Below are positions 16,859 through 25,041 of a stretch of DNA of 64,000 bases, piece after piece; the first letter of the stretch is position 1, and each line of letters opens with the position of its first letter. The stretch is from Mycolicibacterium arenosum. GTDB lineage: Bacteria; Actinomycetota; Actinomycetes; Mycobacteriales; Mycobacteriaceae. Position numbers and translations under genes: made by a program. The notes beneath the pieces were generated by a model. It was not told the DNA's origin. It saw nothing but the letters and a program-made list of their open reading frames with translations, and made no database searches. Where the stretch lies: positions 310,001-374,000 of the forward strand of contig NZ_JANDBD010000001.1 in assembly GCF_024320865.1 (NCBI RefSeq). Direction: 5' to 3'.

Positions 16859-17434
16859 GTGAGCGACGTTCTCGCCTCGGTGCGGGCGCATCTCGTCGAG
16901 TACTTCGCCGGGGCGGAACCGGCCGCCGCGAGCGTGACGTTCCTCGGGGTCGAGCCGATCGACATCCTCCGCTTCGGACCGCAGGACGACGTGTATCACC
17001 ATGTGTCGCTGGGCTGTTCACGTCATCCGATGGCCGAGCCCACCGACTTCCTCGCCGACCCGGATCGGGGTCCGCGAGCCGAGGTGCTGGTGTCGCTGCG
17101 CGGGCCGACGCCGACCGGGCTGTCGCAGTCGATCGCCATCGTGGCCGCGGCCCCTGCGGTCGAGGGTCTGGTGCTGGTGCCCGACGCGCTCATCGACCTC
17201 GAGGCGCCGCTGTGGGAGCGAGCTCCGTTCACCGCGGTGCTGTTGGGGCCCAGCGACATCCCGGATCTGGAGCGGGCCGCTCTGGATCCGGTGACTGTGT
17301 TCGCCGCGGTTCCGATCACCCCGACCGAAGCAGCGTGGGTGCGGCTCAAGGGCGCCGACGCGATGCGCGAGGCGTGGCGCACCGACGGCGTCGACATCCT
17401 CGACCCGCACCGCCGCGCCGCGAGCCCGTCCTGA
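16859..17434 (+). CDS. Suppressor-of-fused (SUFU)-like domain protein
   Basis: A 191-residue soluble protein. Segments VEPIDILRFGPQDDVYHHVSLG and CSRHPMAEPTD near residues 28-60 resemble bacterial SUFU-domain proteins, which carry this conserved YVTLGxSRxPM-type core. No catalytic residues are known for bacterial members. The GTG start is 6 bases after sugC, so it is probably the last gene of the trehalose importer transcript. Any role in sugar uptake is conjecture. Confidence 0.65.
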   Translation: MSDVLASVRAHLVEYFAGAEPAAASVTFLGVEPIDILRFGPQDDVYHHVSLGCSRHPMAEPTDFLADPDRGPRAEVLVSLRGPTPTGLSQSIAIVAAAPAVEGLVLVPDALIDLEAPLWERAPFTAVLLGPSDIPDLERAALDPVTVFAAVPITPTEAAWVRLKGADAMREAWRTDGVDILDPHRRAASPS

Positions 17435-17440
17435 CCGAAC

Positions 17441-17468
17441 TTGACGAGCGCGCCGGGTCACGTATCCT
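17441..17468 (+). promoter_or_regulatory. SigA-type promoter for the terC riboswitch transcript
   Basis: TTGACG (17441-17446) and TATCCT (17463-17468) are separated by 16 bases, close to the housekeeping consensus. The expected start of transcription, about 7 bases downstream, falls at the 5' edge of the riboswitch. Confidence 0.6.
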
Positions 17469-17471
17469 CGT

Positions 17472-17606
17472 CCCCGAGGGGAGTACCCACCTCGCTTGAG
17501 ATCGTCAGTACGGCCGCCCCCTGCGGCGGCCCGGTCCAAGCGCCGACGCCCGCGCTCGATGCGGGCATCGGTCGGGGAGACCTCCGGTGTTATCGAACCG
17601 GAGGAA
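17472..17606 (+). promoter_or_regulatory. yybP-ykoY family manganese riboswitch upstream of terC
   Basis: The leader contains the two conserved blocks of the yybP-ykoY aptamer: GGGGAGTAC at 17478-17486 and the 3' block GGGGAGACC at 17574-17582. A CGTCAGTACG segment lies at 17503-17512 and a variable GC-rich arm (GCCCGCG...CGCGGGC type, 17547-17566) lies between. A terminal hairpin CTCCGGT/ACCGGAG (17582-17588 with 17597-17603) takes up part of the Shine-Dalgarno GGAGGAA (17600-17606). Known members bind Mn2+ and switch on Mn exporters such as TerC/Alx/MntP. Translational control through the buried ribosome site is the likely mode here. Confidence 0.82.
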
Positions 17607-17612
17607 ATCATC

Positions 17613-18695
17613 GTGACCGTTCCACTCTGGGCATGGGCTGCCGTGCTGGGTGTCATCCTGGCGATGCTCGCCATCGACCTCTTCGCCCATCGCGAGGCAC
17701 ACGTGGTGAGCATGCGCGAGGCCGCCGCCTGGTCCGGCATCTGGGTCGCCCTTGGCCTGGCCTTCGGCGGGGTCGTCTGGTGGGTGTGGGGTGGCGAATT
17801 CGCGGCCCAGTACTACGCCGGCTACGTGATCGAGAAGTCGCTGGCCGTCGACAACGTGTTCGTCTTCGCGATCATCTTCAGCTACTTCGCCGTCCCGCGC
17901 GAGTATCAGCACCGGGTGCTCTTCTACGGGGTGCTCGGAGCGTTGGTCTTCCGGGCCGTGTTCATCGCGGCAGGCTCCGTACTCATCGCCAGCTTCGCCT
18001 GGATCCTGTACGTCTTCGGCGCATTCCTCGTGGCGACCGGAGTCCGAATGGCGTTGCACCGCAACGAGACCATCAACCCCGAGCGCAGTCTGGTGCTGCG
18101 GCTGTTCCGTCGGATCATTCCCGTCACCGACGGATACCACGGTCAGAAGTTCCTGGTCCGGCAGGCCGGGCGGTGGGTCGCCACACCCCTGCTGGCGGTG
18201 CTCGTGCTCGTCGAGGTCACCGACATCATCTTCGCCGTCGACTCCATCCCCGCCATCTTCGCCGTCACCCAGCAGCCGTTCCTGGTGTTCACGTCCAACG
18301 CCTTCGCGATCCTGGGCCTGCGCGCCATGTACTTCCTGTTGGCCGACCTGATGCACCGCTTCGTGTACCTCAAGCTGGGGCTGGCCCTGGTCCTGGTGTG
18401 GGTCGGCATCAAGATGCTGCTGCTCGAGGTCTACAAGATCCCGACCGGCATCTCGCTCGGCGTCGTCATCGCGCTGCTCGCCGTCGCGGTCACCGCGAGC
18501 TGGATCCGCACCCGGAACAGTGGTGAATCCTCGGCAGAGGCGCCAACTCTCGCCGTTGTGGCGGGAGAGGGGAGTACCTCACCCAGTCCTCCGTCATCAA
18601 CACGTTCCGCCGTATGCGGATCCGGCGAAGGCGCCCGCGACGACGACGCGGGTCGAGCGAGACCTCGTTTCACGACGGAACGAGACTTGCCATGA
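17613..18695 (+). CDS. TerC family integral membrane protein, probable manganese exporter
   Basis: A 360-residue protein with about nine membrane helices. The TerC signatures KSLAVDNVFVFAII near residue 73 and VEVTDIIFAVDSIPAIFAVT near 194 carry the conserved acidic residues of the metal site. GTG at 17613 is preceded by a strong GGAGGAA. Expression is expected to rise with Mn2+ through the upstream riboswitch. The last 45 residues or so (from about 315) are polar, low in family similarity, and are encoded across a second riboswitch-like element. The stop overlaps the next ATG by 4 bases. Confidence 0.9.
   Translation: MTVPLWAWAAVLGVILAMLAIDLFAHREAHVVSMREAAAWSGIWVALGLAFGGVVWWVWGGEFAAQYYAGYVIEKSLAVDNVFVFAIIFSYFAVPREYQHRVLFYGVLGALVFRAVFIAAGSVLIASFAWILYVFGAFLVATGVRMALHRNETINPERSLVLRLFRRIIPVTDGYHGQKFLVRQAGRWVATPLLAVLVLVEVTDIIFAVDSIPAIFAVTQQPFLVFTSNAFAILGLRAMYFLLADLMHRFVYLKLGLALVLVWVGIKMLLLEVYKIPTGISLGVVIALLAVAVTASWIRTRNSGESSAEAPTLAVVAGEGSTSPSPPSSTRSAVCGSGEGARDDDAGRARPRFTTERDLP
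18564..18688 (+). promoter_or_regulatory. Second yybP-ykoY-like riboswitch, inside the 3' end of terC
   Basis: The element repeats the layout of the terC leader: GAGGGGAGTACCTC at 18567-18580, CGTCATCAACACG at 18592-18604, a GCCCGCG...CGCGGG arm at 18633-18652, and GCGAGACCTCG at 18657-18667. The terminal hairpin CTCGTT/AACGAG (18664-18669 with 18679-18684) lies just before the ATG at 18692. The 3' block reads GAGCGAGACC instead of GGGGAGACC, so metal binding may be weakened. It overlaps terC coding sequence. Confidence 0.6.
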
Positions 18696-18858
18696 CCACG
18701 ACCACTGCCCCCAGCCGTCGCATCGCTGCGCTGAACGCCTCCACGGTGACCGCGCTGCAGTCGCATCGCGCCTACCCAGCATCTCCATTCTGGCCAGCAC
18801 GCAGCCGGGAGGACTTCCGGACGGCACAGACGTGGCGCTGACGCTGCGCCAACGATGA
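18692..18858 (+). pseudogene. Frameshifted N-terminal remnant of a gene formerly under the second riboswitch
   Basis: ATG at 18692 opens a frame (MTTTTAPSRRIAALNASTVT...) that reads to LQSHRAYP and then loses sense. Shifting the frame by one missing base near 18777 restores YPSISILASTQPGG and DVALTLRQR before a stop at 18856-18858. The restored YPSISIL-type start resembles the N-terminus of actinobacterial eRF1-like (baeRF) proteins, but only about 55 codons remain and that identity is tentative. The rest of the gene is absent; corA begins 13 bases later on the other strand. Confidence 0.45.
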
Positions 18859-18870
18859 TCGACGGCCGGG

Positions 18871-19977
18871 CTACAGCCAGTGGTTGCGGCGGAACGTCAT
18901 GTACAGCACCGTGCACACCGTCGCCATGATCAGCAGCACCGCGGGATAACCCCAGACCTGGTGAAGCTCGGGCATGTGGTCGAAGTTCATGCCGTAGATG
19001 CCGGCGAGCGCGGTCGGCACGGCGGCGATCGCGACCCACGCCGAGATCTTGCGCATGTCGGTGTTCTGCTGCATCGACACCTTGCCGACGGCGGCCTGCA
19101 CCAGCGAGCTGAGCACCTCGTCGTAACCGGCGACGCGCTCGGACGCCTGTGTGTTGTGGTCGAGCACGTCGCGCATGTACCGCCGGACCTCCTTGGAGAT
19201 CAGGTCGTTGTGGTCGGTGCCGATGCGCTGCAGGGCGAACGTGAGCGGCGCGACGGCGCGTCGCATTTCGACGACTTCCCGCTTGAGCAGGTAGATGTGC
19301 TCGATGTCGGTGGTGCTAGTGGGGGAGAAGACGTTCTCCTCCATCGAGTCGATGTCGTTCTCGACCAGATCGGTGACGTCGAGGTACGAGTCCACGACGT
19401 GGTCGGCGATGGCGTGCATGACGGCGTACGGTCCCAGCGAGCACGTCGCCGGGCTGGTGTCCATGTGCTTGCGCACCTTGGCGAGCCCGCCGTGGTCGCC
19501 GTGCCGCACAGTCACCACGAAGTCCCTGCCGACGAAGATCATGATCTCGCCGGTCTCGACGATCTCGCGGGCCATCGCCACCGATTCGTGCTCGACGTAG
19601 TTGATGGTCTTGAGCACCAGGAACAGCGTGTCGTCGTAGCGCTCCAGCTTGGGCCGCTGGTGGGCGTGCACCGCGTCCTCGACCGCCAGTTCGTGCAGGC
19701 CGAAGACGTCCGCGACCGCCTGCATCTGGTGTTCATCGGGTTCGTGCAACCCGATCCACACGTAGGCCGGGACGCCGGTCTGCTCCAGCTGGTGCACCTT
19801 CTCCAGGGCGGCGCCGTGGGTGTATTTGCCGGGCAGTCGCACGCCCTCGGAGTAGACGGCGCAGTCGACCATCGCGCGCGCGACGGGCACGTGAATCGAG
19901 TGGGCGTCCGGGTCGACGGATCGGGGCTTCGCCGGCGGTCGGAGCAGGGATGGCTGCAGGCCGCGGAACGAGGGCAT
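18871..19977 (-). CDS. corA: CorA family magnesium/cobalt transport protein
   Basis: A 368-residue CorA channel protein with a large cytosolic N-terminal domain, two C-terminal membrane helices and the pore motif GMN at about 329-331 (YGMNF). It forms a pentameric Mg2+ (and Co2+) channel in the inner membrane. ATG at 19977 (MPSFRGLQ) fits the family length; a longer frame upstream overlaps the divergent malic enzyme leader and is not coding. Same position as Rv1239c after the trehalose importer. Confidence 0.93.
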   Translation of the reverse strand: MPSFRGLQPSLLRPPAKPRSVDPDAHSIHVPVARAMVDCAVYSEGVRLPGKYTHGAALEKVHQLEQTGVPAYVWIGLHEPDEHQMQAVADVFGLHELAVEDAVHAHQRPKLERYDDTLFLVLKTINYVEHESVAMAREIVETGEIMIFVGRDFVVTVRHGDHGGLAKVRKHMDTSPATCSLGPYAVMHAIADHVVDSYLDVTDLVENDIDSMEENVFSPTSTTDIEHIYLLKREVVEMRRAVAPLTFALQRIGTDHNDLISKEVRRYMRDVLDHNTQASERVAGYDEVLSSLVQAAVGKVSMQQNTDMRKISAWVAIAAVPTALAGIYGMNFDHMPELHQVWGYPAVLLIMATVCTVLYMTFRRNHWL

Positions 19978-20118
19978 GCGCTGACCTCCGATCGTGGCAT
20001 GGACTGCGGAAACCGGGCGGTTGCATCGTACGCGCCGGACCCGGGTGCGGCCGACTACCGAGAGCGCATCGCGGCGCCGATACCCATGGCGCTCAGCGCC
20101 GGGAGTCGGTGAAGTAAC

Positions 20119-21297
20119 GTGACGAGAGTGTCCGAAGCCGTGCGCACACCCCAGGTCATCATCGACGACGCCGAGATCTTTGCCGCTCACGAGGGTGGAA
20201 AGCTGTCCGTCGAACTCAAGTCCCCGTTGGATACGCAGCGCGCGTTGTCCATCGCCTACACGCCGGGTGTGGCGCAGGTCAGCCGAGCGATCGCGACCGA
20301 CCACACGCTGGCGGCGAAGTACACGTGGGCCAACCGGCTGGTTGCGGTGATCAGCGACGGCACCGCCGTGCTCGGACTCGGCGACATCGGGCCCGCGGCG
20401 TCGCTGCCCGTGATGGAGGGCAAGAGCGCGCTGTTCAAGACGTTCGGCGGACTCGACTCCATCCCGATCGTGCTCGACACCAAGGATCCCGACGAGATCG
20501 TCGAAACCGTCATCCGGCTGCGCCCGACGTTCGGCGCGGTGAACCTCGAGGACATCTCCGCTCCGCGCTGCTTCGAGGTGGAACGCCGCCTGATCGAGGC
20601 GCTCGACTGCCCGGTCATGCACGACGACCAGCACGGCACCGCCATCGTGGTGCTCGCGGCGCTATTGGGCGCCACCAAGGTGCTCGAACGCGATATGCAC
20701 ACGCTGAAGCTGGTCATCGCCGGCGCCGGGGCCGCGGGGGTGGCGTGCGCCAACATCCTGCTGGCCGCGGGTGTCAGGGACGTGATCGTGCTGGACAGCA
20801 AGGGCATCGTGCACAGCGGTCGTGACGACATGAATCCGTTCAAGGTCGAGCTCGCCGGCCGGACGAATCCCCGCGGGCTCACCGGTGGGCTCGCACAGGC
20901 ACTGGACGGCGCGGACGTCTTCATGGGCTTGTCCGCCGGCCTGGTGCCGGAGGAGCTCATCGCGACGATGGCACCCGGCGGCATCGTGTTCGCGATGTCC
21001 AACCCGGACCCGGAGATCCACCCCGACGTGGCGCGCAGGCACGCGGCCGTCGTCGCGACCGGCCGCAGCGACTTCCCGAACCAGATCAACAACGTGCTGG
21101 CGTTCCCCGGTGTGTTCCGGGGCGCGCTCGACGCCGGTGCCCGCCGTATCACCGAGCGCATGAAGGTGGCTGCGGCCGAGGCGATCTTCTCGGTGGTCGG
21201 CGACGACCTCGCGGTCGACCACATCGTGCCGAGCGCGCTCGACCCGCGGGTCGGCCCGGCGGTGGCGGCCGCGGTGGCGGCGGCATCAGAGGACTGA
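20119..21297 (+). CDS. NAD(P)-dependent malic enzyme
   Basis: A 392-residue short-form malic enzyme that decarboxylates malate to pyruvate. Features: catalytic-site segments SIAYTPGVAQV near 42, KTFGGLDSIPIVLDTKD near 104, NLEDISAPRCF near 137 and the HDDQHGTA metal/substrate motif near 168, plus a Rossmann nucleotide motif GAGAAG near 200. GTG at 20119 is used, with an internal GTG at 20128 as alternative. Its stop shares one base with the lpqZ start. M. tuberculosis has a malate dehydrogenase (mdh) at this position instead. Confidence 0.92.
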   Translation: MTRVSEAVRTPQVIIDDAEIFAAHEGGKLSVELKSPLDTQRALSIAYTPGVAQVSRAIATDHTLAAKYTWANRLVAVISDGTAVLGLGDIGPAASLPVMEGKSALFKTFGGLDSIPIVLDTKDPDEIVETVIRLRPTFGAVNLEDISAPRCFEVERRLIEALDCPVMHDDQHGTAIVVLAALLGATKVLERDMHTLKLVIAGAGAAGVACANILLAAGVRDVIVLDSKGIVHSGRDDMNPFKVELAGRTNPRGLTGGLAQALDGADVFMGLSAGLVPEELIATMAPGGIVFAMSNPDPEIHPDVARRHAAVVATGRSDFPNQINNVLAFPGVFRGALDAGARRITERMKVAAAEAIFSVVGDDLAVDHIVPSALDPRVGPAVAAAVAAASED

Positions 21298-22145
21298 TGC
21301 CGGTGCGCCGGTTGGCGGCCACGCTCCTGTCATGCGGGTGGGCGCTGCTGATCGTCGGATGCGGTGGCACCGACGCGCCGCCGTCGGTGGCGGTGGGTGC
21401 GGGGCCGGACGCCGAGTCCGAGCTGCTGGCCCAGTTGTACGCGGCGGCGATCCGCTACTACGGCAGCCCCGCTCACGTCGAACGCGGCGACGACCCCGTC
21501 ACCGACCTCGACTCCGGAGACGTGCAGGTGGTTCCCGGCCTCACGGGACGACTGCTCACCCGCTTCGATCCCGAGGCGGTCGCCCTCGGCGACGAGCAGG
21601 TGTATCGCAGCATGATCTCGTCGCTACCCGAGGGCATCGCGGCGGGGGACTACGCGATGTCCGCATCCGACGAACCCGCACCCGCCGTCGCGGAGGCCAC
21701 GGCGACCAGGTGGGACGGCCGTGACGTGTCGGCGCTGGTGAAACACTGTGCGGGTCAGCGGGTCGGCGCGGTTGAGGGGGAGGTGCCGCCCGCCGAGGTC
21801 GGGGCCTGCACGCTGGCCGAGCCGCGTGAGTATCCGGACCCCACTTCGCTTTTCGCCGCGCTGCGGTCCGGACGGATCGACGTCGCGTGGACGTCCTCCG
21901 CCGCGTCCGACGTGCCCGACGGCGTCGTCGTGCTGGCCGACAAGACGTCGCTGATCCGCGCCGAGAACGTGGTGCCGCTCTACCGTCGCAACGAGCTGTC
22001 GGAGCGACAGGTGTTGGCGCTCAACCAGATCGCCGGTGAGCTCGACACCGGGTCGCTGGCCGACATGCTGCGCAAGGTCGGCGAGGGCGCGGACTCGGGT
22101 GCGGTCGCCGCGGAATGGCTGGCGTCGCACCCGCTCGGCCGTTAG
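21297..22145 (+). CDS. lpqZ: Lipoprotein LpqZ, glycine-betaine-type binding protein fold
   Basis: A 282-residue lipoprotein with a signal peptide and lipobox around residue 22 (LIVGCGG). The mature part resembles OpuAC-type substrate-binding proteins, including ESELLAQLYAAAIRYYG and a C-terminal LNQIAGELDTGSLADM segment. No permease or ATPase adjoins it, so it may act as an orphan binding protein. Order malic enzyme-lpqZ-SDR mirrors Rv1240-Rv1244-Rv1245c. The end overlaps the convergent SDR gene by 4 bases. Confidence 0.82.
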   Translation: MPVRRLAATLLSCGWALLIVGCGGTDAPPSVAVGAGPDAESELLAQLYAAAIRYYGSPAHVERGDDPVTDLDSGDVQVVPGLTGRLLTRFDPEAVALGDEQVYRSMISSLPEGIAAGDYAMSASDEPAPAVAEATATRWDGRDVSALVKHCAGQRVGAVEGEVPPAEVGACTLAEPREYPDPTSLFAALRSGRIDVAWTSSAASDVPDGVVVLADKTSLIRAENVVPLYRRNELSERQVLALNQIAGELDTGSLADMLRKVGEGADSGAVAAEWLASHPLGR

Positions 22146-22978
22146 TGCGTGCCGGGCAGGAGCCTCTTGAACACGCCCGAGAACAGCTTCTGGTAGCCCG
22201 GTCCCGTCAGGCGCACGATGGCGTCGAGCGCCTTGGCGTCGTTGCCGATCAGCACACGGGCCTTGTTCTTGCGAACGCCGTCCATGATGACCTGAGCGGC
22301 CTTCTCCGGGGTCGTGCTGGCGAGCTTCTTGTCGAAGGTCTCTGCGAGTTCGGTGGTGTCGATGCCCTCGGCGGCGGTCATGTTGCGCGCGATGCCGGTC
22401 TTGATGCCGCCGGGGTGCACGGTGGTCACCTTCACCGGGTGCTTGGCGAGTGCCATCTCCTGGCGCAGCGCCTCGGTGAAGCCGCGGACCGCGAACTTCG
22501 CCGCGTTGTAGGCCGCCTGGCCGGGCACCGAGAAGAGGCCGAAGACGCTGGAGACGTTGACGACGTGGCCGTCGCCGGACTCGATGAGGAGGGGGAGGAA
22601 CGACTTGGTGCCGTTCACGACGCCCCAGAAGTCGACGTCCATGATGCGCTCGATGTCCTTGTAGCTGCTGACCTCGATGTCACCCGTGAAGGCGATACCC
22701 GCGTTGTTGTAGATCTGGTTGACCTTGCCGAAGTGCGCCTTGACCTCGCCGGCGTACAGCTCGAACGCCTCGCGCTCGGTGACGTCGAGACGGTCGGACT
22801 TGTACTTGGCGCCGATCGCCTTCAACCGCTGCTCGGTCTCCGCCAGCCCCTCGGTGTTGACGTCGCTGATGGCGACACTGGCACCGCTGCGCGCGAGCTC
22901 GACCGCCAGCGCCTGCCCGATTCCCGATCCGGCGCCCGTCACGACCGCGACTTTTCCGGCGAAGCCCTCCATGGACAC
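22142..22978 (-). CDS. Short-chain dehydrogenase/reductase (Rv1245c type)
   Basis: A 278-residue classical SDR. The cofactor motif TGAGSGIG is at about 15-22, NNAG near 91, catalytic serine in VSSVFG near 141 and YNAAK (Y and K) near 155. Substrate unknown. ATG at 22978; the upstream non-coding stretch to the divergent MFS gene is 217 bases. Confidence 0.9.
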   Translation of the reverse strand: MSMEGFAGKVAVVTGAGSGIGQALAVELARSGASVAISDVNTEGLAETEQRLKAIGAKYKSDRLDVTEREAFELYAGEVKAHFGKVNQIYNNAGIAFTGDIEVSSYKDIERIMDVDFWGVVNGTKSFLPLLIESGDGHVVNVSSVFGLFSVPGQAAYNAAKFAVRGFTEALRQEMALAKHPVKVTTVHPGGIKTGIARNMTAAEGIDTTELAETFDKKLASTTPEKAAQVIMDGVRKNKARVLIGNDAKALDAIVRLTGPGYQKLFSGVFKRLLPGTH

Positions 22979-23016
22979 TCCTCGTGTTCGCTATTCGACT
23001 CGTGTGCAGCGTAGTC

Positions 23017-23034
23017 GGTACCGGCGGTACCGGC
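23017..23034. repeat. Tandem 9-base repeat in the SDR/MFS intergenic region
   Basis: GGTACCGGC occurs twice head-to-tail with no spacer, in the 217-base divergent region between the SDR gene and the MFS gene. It could be an operator with two half-sites or simple slippage; nothing else in that interval is recognisable. Confidence 0.4.
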
Positions 23035-23195
23035 GGCCAGGGGGTGGGGGCCTCGCGAGTCGGCGGTGCGCACAATGCGCAGAAGAGCGGTTAACGCTGC
23101 TTGCGCGAGTAGCGCGCACAAGCGCGACTCGGTCGGCCGATCTCCGTAATTTCGACGTCACACCACCACGGGTGCCCGCCGAGAACGGATCGCCG

Positions 23196-24410
23196 ATGTC
23201 AACCCCATTGCCAGTCAGGGCTTTTCCGATGAGCGCCTCCGCCGCGCGGCGCATCATCGGAGTGCTGCTCCTGGTCGCCCCGCTGGAACAGGTGGCCTTC
23301 GACCTCTACACGCCGGCGCTGCCGAGAATCGCCGAGCAGTTCGCGGCCTCGAACACCCTGGTGCAGAACACCGTCACCGCCTACGTCCTCGGTATGGCGC
23401 TGGTGGTGTTGCCCGCCGGCCTGATCGCCGATGCGATCGGACGCAAGCGCGTGCTGCTGACCGGTCTGGGGTTGATGACCCTGACGAGCGTGGGCTGTGC
23501 GCTGGCGAGGAGCCTGCCGATGATGATCGGGTTGCGCTTCCTGCAGGGATTCGGCGCGGGGACGTGCCTGTTGTTGGCCGCCACCATCGCGGCGGACTGT
23601 TTCCGCGGCGCGAAGCTCGTTTCGGTCCTGGGTCTCCTGGGAGCGGCGTGGGGAGCGGCCCCCGTGGTCGCGCCGGCAGTCGGTGGTTTCATCACCCAGT
23701 TCGGCTCCTGGCGGATGGTGTTCGCGGTACTGGCCGCGCTGACCGCGACCGTCGCCCTCCTGGCAGTCGTGGCACTGCCCGAAACACTGAGTGCTGGCAG
23801 TCGATCGCCCGTTGATCTGCGAGCGGCGGCGGGTGTGCTGGGGCAGGCGTTGCGTCATCGATCGTTCGTCGCCTTCGCGACGATGTTCGGCGTCGTCGCG
23901 GCGGCGCAGGCGGTGTTCGGTGTGGTGGGCCCCTTCCTCTACCAGACCGGGCTCGGATTCTCCTCTGCCACTTACGGTTTCATCGCCCTCGGGGTGGGTG
24001 CCGCGAACTTCCTCGGTGCGGCGACGTGCGGGGCCCTGGCTCGGCGGACCACGACCCGCCGGTTGGCCATCGGCGGATCCGTGGCTCTCGTGCTGGGCGG
24101 TGCCGTGCTGTTGGCCTCGGCGCAATTCGTCGGACTGTCCGCGGTGGCGATCACCGCGGGCGCTGCGCTCGCGCTGCTCAGCATCGGGGTGCTCGATCCG
24201 CTGACGAAGGGGCTGGCGATGAGCGTGTTCACACGCAACGTCGGACTGGTCACCGGACTGATCAGCACCTTCTGCTACGTGTCGATCACGATGGCGACGG
24301 CGCTGATGGCCTGGTTGCCCGAGCGCTCACAGGCACCCCTGGGCTGCACGTACCTCGCGGCGGGGGCGGTACTGGTCGCGCTGCTGTTACCCGTCCGGCG
24401 AACGGTCTGA
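23196..24410 (+). CDS. MFS drug-resistance transporter, Bcr/CflA subfamily
   Basis: A 404-residue transporter with 12 predicted membrane helices. Family signatures are DLYTPALPRIAEQF after helix 1, ADAIGRKRVLLTG in the loop between helices 2 and 3, and LRFLQGFGAG in helix 4. Probably a proton-driven multidrug exporter. ATG at 23196 or 23229 (MSASAARR) may be the start. Transcribed away from the SDR gene. Confidence 0.87.
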   Translation: MSTPLPVRAFPMSASAARRIIGVLLLVAPLEQVAFDLYTPALPRIAEQFAASNTLVQNTVTAYVLGMALVVLPAGLIADAIGRKRVLLTGLGLMTLTSVGCALARSLPMMIGLRFLQGFGAGTCLLLAATIAADCFRGAKLVSVLGLLGAAWGAAPVVAPAVGGFITQFGSWRMVFAVLAALTATVALLAVVALPETLSAGSRSPVDLRAAAGVLGQALRHRSFVAFATMFGVVAAAQAVFGVVGPFLYQTGLGFSSATYGFIALGVGAANFLGAATCGALARRTTTRRLAIGGSVALVLGGAVLLASAQFVGLSAVAITAGAALALLSIGVLDPLTKGLAMSVFTRNVGLVTGLISTFCYVSITMATALMAWLPERSQAPLGCTYLAAGAVLVALLLPVRRTV

Positions 24411-24486
24411 TCCGAATGTCGAGTGCGAGCTCGGCGGCGCGGGCGAAGGTCTCGTTCGCTTTGATGTCGACGTATAGCCTTGCCGG

Positions 24487-24927
24487 ATGCCGAGGAAACT
24501 CACCGACGAGGAGATCGAGGCGTTGCTCGACAGCCGACCTGGCTGGGCGATGTTGAGCACCGTCGACGGCGACGGATTCCCGCACACCGTGCCCTTGGGA
24601 TACTTCCGGCTCGGCCGCGACATCGTCATGGGCGTGCGGGATTCCACACGCAAAGTCGCGAACATCGAGGCCGATCCGAAGGTGAGCGTGATGCTCGAAG
24701 ACGGCTCCACCATGGCGGACATCCGCGGAGTCCTGTTCCAGGGTCGTGCCCGAATCGTCCGGGAACCCGATGACAGGCTCGAGCTCGCGCGGGAGGGGGC
24801 GCGGGTGCGGGGCGTGCCGGAGAGCGAATGGCCAACGGAGGCCAGGCCGGGCGTCGTCTACATTCGCGTGACACCTATCAGGACAGTGTCATGGGATTAC
24901 TCGGACTCATCGGGGCGCCGGACGTAA
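24487..24927 (+). CDS. PPOX-class (flavin/F420-binding split barrel) protein
   Basis: A 146-residue protein of the pyridoxamine-phosphate-oxidase-like fold. The segments WAMLSTVDGDGFPHTVPLGYF near 19 and RKVANIEADPKVSVMLEDG near 55 are typical of F420- or FMN-binding PPOX proteins, which are abundant in mycobacteria. Cofactor and substrate are not decidable here. It stands alone; 114 bases downstream up to the next gene hold nothing recognisable. Confidence 0.8.
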   Translation: MPRKLTDEEIEALLDSRPGWAMLSTVDGDGFPHTVPLGYFRLGRDIVMGVRDSTRKVANIEADPKVSVMLEDGSTMADIRGVLFQGRARIVREPDDRLELAREGARVRGVPESEWPTEARPGVVYIRVTPIRTVSWDYSDSSGRRT

Positions 24928-25041
24928 TCCGGCTCGCGATCCGGGCGGGCTGCGTCCCGACGCCGCGAATCCGCTACCTCTGCCACCGCCCGAATCGCCC
25001 TGAGCGGCAGGGTCGTTCAGACCGAATCGCTCAGGACCTGC

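Noticed and set aside
14951..17002. Minus-strand open frame of 683 codons across sugB and sugC
   Set aside because: Low-complexity Arg/His/Gly/Asp composition typical of antisense frames in high-GC genomes; the plus strand has clear transporter genes.
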